Shown here: positions 13,993 through 18,408 of the stretch, in pieces
Layout: every line of letters begins with the position of its first letter
Position numbering within the stretch: position 1 is the stretch's first letter
Source of the DNA: QHBQ01 sp038230695
GTDB taxonomy: Bacteria; Chloroflexota; Chloroflexia; QHBQ01
DNA length: 18,408 bases
Assembly: GCA_038230695.1 (NCBI GenBank)
Contig: JBBRMT010000080.1
Span: 1-18,408 of the forward strand
Direction of reading: 5' to 3'
The notes under the pieces: generated by a model
Databases searched by the model: none
The model's input: the letters and a program-made list of their open reading frames with translations, nothing else
What the model was told of the DNA's origin: nothing
Translations under genes and position numbers: made by a program

Positions 13993-14349
13993 ATGGACAA
14001 GGTAAACCTGGCCGACAAGTTCAGTCTGTTCAACGATTACTGGAGTCCGAAGATTGTTGGCGCGTTGAACGAGTCGTATGTCAAGGTGGTCAAGCTGAAG
14101 GGCGAGTTCGTCTGGCATCATCATGAAAACGAGGATGAGCTTTTTCTGGTGGTGTCGGGCAGACTGCAAATCCGCTTTCGTGAGCGCGATGTCTGGCTGG
14201 AGGCGGGCGAGTTTCTGATCATCCCCAAAGGGGTGGAGCATATGCCAGTGGCCGCCGAGGAGGTGCAGGTGGTTCTAATCGAGCCACAAACCACCATCAA
14301 CACCGGCAACGTGCAGAACGAGCTTACCGCGCCTGAGCAGCATATCTAG
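13993..14349 (+). CDS. Small cupin-domain protein
   Basis: This 118-residue single-domain protein has cupin motif 1 in WHHHENEDELFLVVSGRLQI, with His42-His44 and Glu47/Glu49 as candidate metal ligands, and motif 2 in FLIIPKGVEHMPVA with His83. The fold commonly binds iron, manganese or zinc and acts as an isomerase, dioxygenase or sugar-binding unit; nothing here fixes the reaction. GGGAGG lies 5 nt before the ATG at 13993. The upstream spacer contains the perfect palindrome GCATTACTAATGC (13935-13947), a possible operator. Its TAG is embedded in the AGGAGGGAG ribosome binding site of the next gene. Confidence 0.87.
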   Translation: MDKVNLADKFSLFNDYWSPKIVGALNESYVKVVKLKGEFVWHHHENEDELFLVVSGRLQIRFRERDVWLEAGEFLIIPKGVEHMPVAAEEVQVVLIEPQTTINTGNVQNELTAPEQHI

Positions 14350-14362
14350 GAGGGAGCATAAC

Positions 14363-14794
14363 TTGGAGATTGTCGAATTGACCACTGAGGCGGAGTTGCG
14401 CGAGGGCTACGCAGTGATGCTCGAATTGCGTACCCAGCTGGATGAGACGCAGTATATGGCGCTGCTGGCCGAGATGCAACCGCGTGGCTATCGCCAGTTT
14501 GCGGTGCGCGACGATGTCGGCAACATTGTGGCGATGGCGGGGATCTTCTTCAACGTCAATCTCTACTACGGCCATTATCTGTGGGTCTATGACCTTATTA
14601 CGACAGCAAACGCCCGCTCTAAAGGTTACGGTCAGGCGCTGCTCGGCCACCTGGAGCAGCTAGCCCGCGCCGCTGACTGCGACACCATCGCCCTCAGTTC
14701 TGGTATGCAGCGCCTTGACGCACACCGCTTCTACGAACAGCATATGAGCTTCGACCGGGTTAGCTACACCTTCAAGAAGGCGCTCAAACCTTGA
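14363..14794 (+). CDS. GNAT family N-acetyltransferase
   Basis: This 143-residue protein has the central strand YLWVYDLITTANARSKGYGQALLGHLEQLA (residues 74-103), where RSKGYG is the acetyl-CoA pyrophosphate-binding loop, and IALSSGMQRLDAHRFYEQHMSF near the end, the usual C-terminal GNAT strand and helix. The substrate is unknown. The start is a TTG at 14363 with AGGAGGGAG just upstream; no ATG or GTG at the right distance is available. It lies 13 bp after the cupin gene. Confidence 0.87.
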   Translation: MEIVELTTEAELREGYAVMLELRTQLDETQYMALLAEMQPRGYRQFAVRDDVGNIVAMAGIFFNVNLYYGHYLWVYDLITTANARSKGYGQALLGHLEQLARAADCDTIALSSGMQRLDAHRFYEQHMSFDRVSYTFKKALKP

Positions 14795-14815
14795 GATAAG
14801 CGTTAGGAGATTGAT

Positions 14816-15382
14816 TTGCGTATCATTGATCTGACTGACGATGAAGGGTTGATCGAGCAGATTGCCGCGCTGCTAGTGGCAGCCTTTGCCAAACACTGGC
14901 CGGATGCCTGGCCCGACATCGAGAGCGCCCGCACCGAGGTGCGCGAATCCCTTGACCCTGAACGCATCAGCCGCGTGGCGATTGATGACGATGGCAGGGC
15001 GCTGGGCTGGATTGGCGGGCAAAGCCAGTATGATGGTAACGTCTGGGAGTTGCATCCCCTTGCGGTGCTGCCTGATAAACAGCGGAAAGGCATTGGTCGC
15101 GCCCTGGTCGCAGATCTGGAGCAACTGGTGCGCGAACGCGGCGCTCACACCCTCTGGCTGGGCAGCGATGATGATAACGGCATGACCAGCCTGGCGTACA
15201 CCGACCTATACCCCGACGTGTGGAAGCACATTGCCAGCATCCGCAACCTGAAAGGCCACCCCTACGAGTTCTACCAGAAGCAAGGCTTCGTCATCGTGGG
15301 GGTAATGCCAGATGCCAATGGCGTTGGCAAGCCCGACATCTTCATGGCGAAACGGGTGAGCCTTGCTCCCACGCCATTATAG
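14816..15382 (+). CDS. AAC(6')-Ii-like aminoglycoside 6'-N-acetyltransferase homologue
   Basis: This 188-residue GNAT closely resembles, from memory, the chromosomal AAC(6')-Ii of Enterococcus faecium (182 residues) along its length. Shared stretches include WELHPLAV (motif before the acetyl-CoA loop), RKGIGRALVADLE, LGSDDDNG, TDLYPD, ASIRNLKGHPYEFYQKQGF, IVGVMP.ANG and KPDI.MAK. The acetyl-CoA loop is QRKGIG. AAC(6')-Ii acetylates the 6' amino group of aminoglycosides using acetyl-CoA in the cytoplasm as a homodimer. Whether this homologue modifies aminoglycosides or another amine is not known. The start is TTG at 14816, with AGGAGA (14805-14810) 5 nt upstream. It is the last gene of the plus-strand run. 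An identity search against AAC(6')-Ii would decide the call. Confidence 0.83.
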   Translation: MRIIDLTDDEGLIEQIAALLVAAFAKHWPDAWPDIESARTEVRESLDPERISRVAIDDDGRALGWIGGQSQYDGNVWELHPLAVLPDKQRKGIGRALVADLEQLVRERGAHTLWLGSDDDNGMTSLAYTDLYPDVWKHIASIRNLKGHPYEFYQKQGFVIVGVMPDANGVGKPDIFMAKRVSLAPTPL

Positions 15383-16046
15383 CTATAACGTCTGGATATG
15401 GTATAAATTGCGCTGGGGCGGGCAGCCACCCGCCCCTAATACACACCTTCTCCTTAGCTAAAGTATTACTGTACCTCGCCTGCGCTAAGGGTAGAGCCGT
15501 AGTTGAGGTAGATAACCTCATGGTGTAGATAACCTCATGGTCAGGTTTATCGCTGGCCGACAGCAAGTGGCTAGGCGTTGGTTCGAGCGAACTTGACGCA
15601 TTCAGGTTAGCGTCCGTGTCTACGCCCACGCCCAGGCGATACGATAGTTCCCCGCCCAACCAGGCAGTACCAAGTGACAGGCTAGCGCCGAGTAGCGACA
15701 GACCGACGGCAGTGGCGCTCGGTTGCTCTGGCTTCTTGCGGCGCAGCAGCCAACTCAGGCCAAACAGGGTGATGACAATGTCGTTGCCCACCCCATGCCA
15801 AAGGCCCACCTGCTTCGCCCGCGTATTCTGCGGCACCGCCAGCCAATCGCGGATGCCGAATGGCGCGGCGGATAGCCCACCAATCAGCCCACCAACCAGC
15901 GTCCAATATGACACTTTGGCGAAATCCTTCTTTTTAGTAAGCGTGTGCAGCGCATCGAACACCACCGAGGTTGACAGCAGCCCCAGCGGGAAGACAACCA
16001 GCATCGGATGCACCGGATGTCCCAGCAGTTTTGTCTTGCTTTCCAT
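15342..16046 (-). CDS. DUF2231 membrane protein with a frameshifted C terminus
   Basis: The product has the DUF2231 signature LLGHPVHPMLVVFPLGLLS and four hydrophobic segments (about 10-30, 42-62, 82-99 and 112-130), followed by GGELSYRLGVGVD. The function of the family is unknown. The ATG at 16046 is chosen over one at 16070 because AAGGGGA lies 6 nt upstream. As sequenced the protein has 234 residues, but the last 60 or so are doubtful: a 17-bp tandem duplication (15508-15541) shifts the frame after PDHEVIY. Without one copy the gene would end at 15466 with 187 residues (HEVIYLNYGSTLSAGEVQ). The present tail reads through the hairpin at 15415-15436 and overlaps the acetyltransferase by 41 bp. 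Its 5' part overlaps the ChaB-like gene. Confidence 0.82.
   Translation of the reverse strand: MESKTKLLGHPVHPMLVVFPLGLLSTSVVFDALHTLTKKKDFAKVSYWTLVGGLIGGLSAAPFGIRDWLAVPQNTRAKQVGLWHGVGNDIVITLFGLSWLLRRKKPEQPSATAVGLSLLGASLSLGTAWLGGELSYRLGVGVDTDANLNASSSLEPTPSHLLSASDKPDHEVIYTMRLSTSTTALPLAQARYSNTLAKEKVCIRGGWLPAPAQFIPYPDVIAIMAWEQGSPVSP
15415..15436. terminator. GC-rich hairpin between convergent genes, REP-like
   Basis: GGGGCGGG (15415-15422) and CCCGCCCC (15429-15436) form a perfect 8-bp stem around CAGCCA. There is no T-run, so it is not a classic intrinsic terminator, but it sits between the ends of the acetyltransferase and the ancestral end of the DUF2231 gene. Minus-strand reading AGGGGCGGGTGGCTGCCC relates it to the REP-like family. 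Confidence 0.5.
15508..15541 (-). repeat. 17-bp perfect tandem duplication causing a frameshift
   Basis: GTAGATAACCTCATGGT occurs at 15508-15524 and again at 15525-15541 with no gap. It lies in the DUF2231 coding sequence, and its length is not a multiple of three. Confidence 0.95.
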
Positions 16047-16258
16047 AACTTTTCCCCTTTCGCCTTCCATTCGCCATTGCTAGCATCCTTCTCGTACTTG
16101 TTTTCGACCGCCGCCCAGGCCACGCGATGCGTCCGATCCTCATCATGGTTGTACTCATCCCAGGCGTTGTTGAACGCGGCGCGGTAGATCTCCTGCGCGT
16201 GTTCCGGCAGGTTATTTCGTACCTGCGCGGGCAGGTCGCTGGTATTCTTATATAGCAT
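15884..16258 (-). CDS. ChaB-like small protein with an extended C terminus
   Basis: The first 70 or so residues (MLYKNTSDLPAQVRNNLP, EHAQEIYRAAFNNAWDEY, THRVAWAAVENKYEKD) match the ChaB family, small proteins of about 76-80 residues first linked to the ChaA cation antiporter in E. coli and with no established biochemical role. AAGGAG lies 7 nt before the ATG at 16258; an upstream ATG at 16288 has no comparable site. After NGEWKAKGEK no stop follows, and the frame runs on to 15884 for a total of 124 residues. That last part is an out-of-frame reading of the DUF2231 gene, overlapping it by 163 bp, and is probably not a conserved domain. It is the first gene of a two-gene unit with DUF2231. Confidence 0.78.
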   Translation of the reverse strand: MLYKNTSDLPAQVRNNLPEHAQEIYRAAFNNAWDEYNHDEDRTHRVAWAAVENKYEKDASNGEWKAKGEKLWKARQNCWDIRCIRCWLSSRWGCCQPRWCSMRCTRLLKRRISPKCHIGRWLVG

Positions 16259-16320
16259 CCAGGTTCTCCTTTCTTCAGGGCGAGACATGGTTCAGCCCAC
16301 CGAATTAACGCATATAACTA

Positions 16321-16350
16321 ATTAAAGCAGAGATTGTACCAGCGTTTCAA
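16321..16350 (-). promoter_or_regulatory. Possible promoter of the ChaB-DUF2231 pair
   Basis: On the minus strand TTGAAA (16350-16345) and TTTAAT (16326-16321) are 18 bp apart. The -35 overlaps the stop codon of the upstream fusion gene. Because only 88 bp separate the genes and I see no terminator, read-through from upstream is also possible. Confidence 0.4.
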
Positions 16351-18408
16351 TCTGGCTCGGCAATTGCGGTGGTCGCAGCAGAGACGGCTATTTCCGGCAA
16401 TGCTGCGACAGTGGATTGCCGGTAATCGCTGCTGACCGGGCTGATCAGCTTGTCCTCACGCCCCAGCCAATCACCATCATGGTCACGCAGATAGTGGTGC
16501 AGCGCATCATTGAGGTCGGGCATCAGCCAGCCGCGTTCGCTGCCCAGCGCTGAGTAACGAGGGCGGGGCGCAGCCAGGTTCAATGCAGCGGTAGGTCGCG
16601 CTTCGATGTAGCCAGCATCCAGCCCGGCCATCTTTGCCGCCAGCCGCGCCAGTTCCGCCCAGCTAACCGCCCCATTGTTAGCCAGATGCCAGATACCCCG
16701 CTCGGCATCAATCAGCAAGTCGAGGCTGACGTTCACCAGATCCGGCACATAGGTTGGCGATACGATAGCATCATCGGCGGCGATGAAGGAATGGCGGGCG
16801 GCCACCGCTTGCAGCGCGTTGGTGACGAAGTTGTAGACATCCCACGGGCCAAAGAAGGCGCTGCTGCGTACCACCAGCGCAGCGGGCATAGTCGTCAGCA
16901 CACAACGCTCGGCAGCCACCTTGCTCTGGCCGTAGACGTTGAGCGGGTTGGGCGCGTCACTTTCCACATAAGGTTGCATCTTCATGCCATCAAACACCAG
17001 GTCGGAGGAGAAGGTCAGCAGTTGCACGCCACGCTCGGCGCAGGCGGCGGCCAGGTTGGTTGCGCCCGTGCTGTTTTCACGCCAGCAGGCCGCAACATCG
17101 CGCTCGGCCTGTTCTACCCGCACGTAACCGGAAGCGTTGATCACCGCCCAGGGATGATACAGATCCAACCCGGCAGTCACCGCCTGGGGGTCGGCAATGT
17201 CCATTTGCTGCCGACTAAGCAGGTGATAGGGTATAGCCCTTGCCGCGCACATCCGCGCAAATGCCCGCCCCAGCGTGCCATTCGCGCCGATGATCAGGAC
17301 GGAGGACTGAGAACTGTGGACTGAGTTAGGACTGTGGACTGTGGTCTGTGGACTTTGGACTGAGCGATAGCGGATTTCGTAGGGGCGGGATTTATCCCAA
17401 CCTGACGCTTCGTCAATATTAGGATGAGGGTCAACGCTGAAGCCGTAGATGAGGCGTTCGGGACGTTGCCACCAGCCCGGCTGGGCGAGGGTGGGATGTT
17501 CAGGTTGATTGCCCGCCGCCACCTGGCGCAGCATCGCCGCCAACGCAGTAGGGCGGGGACGCGGCGCACGCAAGTCGAACACGCCCGCCTCATAGTGGCC
17601 GTCGCTACGAGTGAGCAGACTGTTCCAGTCGTATGCCCCTAGCAAGGCCCATGCGGTAACGGCGCGAATATCCACGCCATCCTGCTGTAGCGATTGCGCC
17701 GCCTGCCAAACCTGGGCGAACCAGCGCAATTGCTCCTCGCGGGTGCAAGCCAGTTGCACCTCGGTAATCGCCAGAGGCAGGTGATAACGCTGCCACGTCT
17801 CAGCCAGCAAACGGCGCGGTCCAGCCACCCCAGCAGCGGAAACGCGCACCGCTTCCACATCAGCATATTTGTGTTGCCCATTGCCGCCGTGGGTGTGCGC
17901 GGGGTAGCGGGCGAGGTTCTCGTCGAGGAAGCGTTCGCTGGTGATGTAATGATTGAGGCCCATGATGCTGGGTGGGCAGGGGTTGGCGCGGAACCAGTCA
18001 ATCTCTTCCGCGCTAATTCCCGGCCAACGCAAGTATCCCCACAAGGGGTGTTGCTCATCTACCAGGCCGCAGAGCAGGTCGAAGGTCAGCCAGCGGCGCT
18101 CATTCTCGAAATCGGCCTGATACGCCAGCAGCGGCGTGCTATAAACTTTGCCTAGATCCTCGGTCTGAACCAGTTGCGCGGCAGGGTTGACCTCACGGAT
18201 GGCCCGCATTGCCAGCACGGTAGCGCGAACCTGGTTTAGCAACGCCTGCACAAAGCTGTTATTATCGCGGTGGTGGGGATACCAGCAGCCGTACAGCCCA
18301 CTGAAGCGGGCGGTGGTTAGCGGTTCGTTGACCGGGGTGTAGGCATCCACCCATGGATAGCGGGTGGAGACGGTGCGAGCATAGTCGGCCAGGCCGGGGG
18401 CAAAATCG
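16347..18408 (-). CDS. Family 1-type glycosidase fused to an RmlD-like reductase (partial)
   Basis: The frame is open from the right edge to a TGA at 16349-16347, giving 686 codons of a longer gene; a GTG at 18350 is internal because FAPGLADYARTVSTRYPW precedes it in frame. The first 320 residues or so resemble a glycoside hydrolase of family 1 type, with TPVNEP (acid/base Glu) and LAITEVQLACTREEQLRWF (nucleophile Glu candidate). After a linker, VLIIGANGTLGRAFARM opens an NAD(P)-binding domain like dTDP-4-dehydrorhamnose reductase (RmlD), with FSSDLVFDG and the catalytic pair YGQSK. I recall this two-domain fusion from other bacteria. It suggests sugar processing, but the substrates are unknown. 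The linker (RYRSVQSPQTTVHSP onward) is encoded by heptanucleotide repeats, so it is probably disordered. Confidence 0.87.
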   Translation of the reverse strand, partial: DFAPGLADYARTVSTRYPWVDAYTPVNEPLTTARFSGLYGCWYPHHRDNNSFVQALLNQVRATVLAMRAIREVNPAAQLVQTEDLGKVYSTPLLAYQADFENERRWLTFDLLCGLVDEQHPLWGYLRWPGISAEEIDWFRANPCPPSIMGLNHYITSERFLDENLARYPAHTHGGNGQHKYADVEAVRVSAAGVAGPRRLLAETWQRYHLPLAITEVQLACTREEQLRWFAQVWQAAQSLQQDGVDIRAVTAWALLGAYDWNSLLTRSDGHYEAGVFDLRAPRPRPTALAAMLRQVAAGNQPEHPTLAQPGWWQRPERLIYGFSVDPHPNIDEASGWDKSRPYEIRYRSVQSPQTTVHSPNSVHSSQSSVLIIGANGTLGRAFARMCAARAIPYHLLSRQQMDIADPQAVTAGLDLYHPWAVINASGYVRVEQAERDVAACWRENSTGATNLAAACAERGVQLLTFSSDLVFDGMKMQPYVESDAPNPLNVYGQSKVAAERCVLTTMPAALVVRSSAFFGPWDVYNFVTNALQAVAARHSFIAADDAIVSPTYVPDLVNVSLDLLIDAERGIWHLANNGAVSWAELARLAAKMAGLDAGYIEARPTAALNLAAPRPRYSALGSERGWLMPDLNDALHHYLRDHDGDWLGREDKLISPVSSDYRQSTVAALPEIAVSAATTAIAEPD
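17304..17363. repeat. Heptanucleotide tandem repeat, eight units (GGACTGT)
   Basis: Units GGACTGA, GAACTGT, GGACTGA, a 4-base break GTTA, then GGACTGT, GGACTGT, GGTCTGT, GGACTTT and GGACTGA follow each other over 60 bp. On the coding strand they give the Ser/Gln/Pro-rich linker between the glycosidase and RmlD domains. Confidence 0.9.
17379..17398 (+). repeat. REP-like palindrome in the glycosidase-RmlD linker
   Basis: GTAGGGGCGGGATTTATCCC, with GGGAT and ATCCC complementary around TT, matches the palindrome of the MITE-like element (minus-strand reading of 4541-4562) at 17 of 20 positions. It is translated on the opposite strand as WDKSRPY. Confidence 0.55.

Noticed and set aside
15884..16046. 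Programmed -1 frameshifting joining ChaB and DUF2231
   Set aside because: The frames are related by -1, but no X XXY YYZ slippery heptamer is in phase at the junction, and DUF2231 has its own ribosome binding site and ATG.
16686..17324. A 212-codon plus-strand frame opposite the RmlD domain
   Set aside because: It lies antisense to a domain with clear catalytic motifs and has no supporting ribosome binding site or motif.
17304..17363. A CRISPR array
   Set aside because: The units are 7 bp and directly adjacent with no spacers, and there are no cas genes.

Overview
The window is a moderately GC-rich bacterial chromosome segment with dense coding on both strands and no rRNA, tRNA, CRISPR array or phage module that I can see. 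Several features suggest Chloroflexota: a bacterial XPB-type helicase, a giant regulator fusing a cyclase-like domain, an NB-ARC ATPase and TPRs, a fusion of a family 1-type glycosidase to an RmlD-type reductase, a polytopic GT-C-like membrane protein, and many short palindromic and heptanucleotide repeats lodged in linkers and spacers. The phylum assignment is an inference from memory of gene architectures, not a computed placement.

Layout. (1) 1-693 (-) is the N-terminal part of an XPB/Rad25-like DNA repair helicase that runs off the left edge. It is divergent from 995-3988 (+), the cyclase-like/NB-ARC/TPR regulator. (2) 3976-4374 (-) is a small unrecognised beta-rich protein whose end overlaps the regulator's end. 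A 420-bp gap follows, holding its promoter, a MITE-like element and the promoter of 4795-6606 (+), an MsbA/MdlB-type ABC exporter. (3) On the minus strand, 9973 to 6696 carries a TlpA-like thioredoxin lipoprotein, a membrane glycosyltransferase-like gene interrupted by one in-frame amber codon, and a TrxR-type ferredoxin-NADP reductase. (4) 10143-15382 (+) is a compact run of nine small genes, many overlapping: MOSC protein, P-loop kinase, SDR-type epimerase, nucleotidyltransferase, TfoX-N protein, GNAT, cupin, GNAT and an AAC(6')-Ii-like acetyltransferase. (5) 18408 to 15342 (-) holds the glycosidase-RmlD fusion (running off the right edge), a ChaB-like protein and a DUF2231 membrane protein.

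The plus-strand run brings together nucleotidyl-, acetyl- and phospho-transfer folds, so small-molecule modification is a plausible shared theme. Several members are orphan enzymes and no pathway can be named.

I did not find a clearly new multi-gene system. The most noteworthy signals are small-scale rearrangements that can be read directly from the sequence. A 23-bp tandem duplication doubles the start codon and ribosome binding site of the TlpA gene and creates a coupled 8-codon upstream ORF. A 17-bp tandem duplication frameshifts the end of the DUF2231 gene; removing one copy restores a stop before a terminator-like hairpin. A single TAG splits the membrane glycosyltransferase. Palindromic G-rich repeats are carried in frame inside the NB-ARC protein. 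Heptad repeats and a REP-like palindrome fill the linker of the glycosidase-RmlD fusion. A 113-bp MITE-like element flanked by TA contains two further palindromes.
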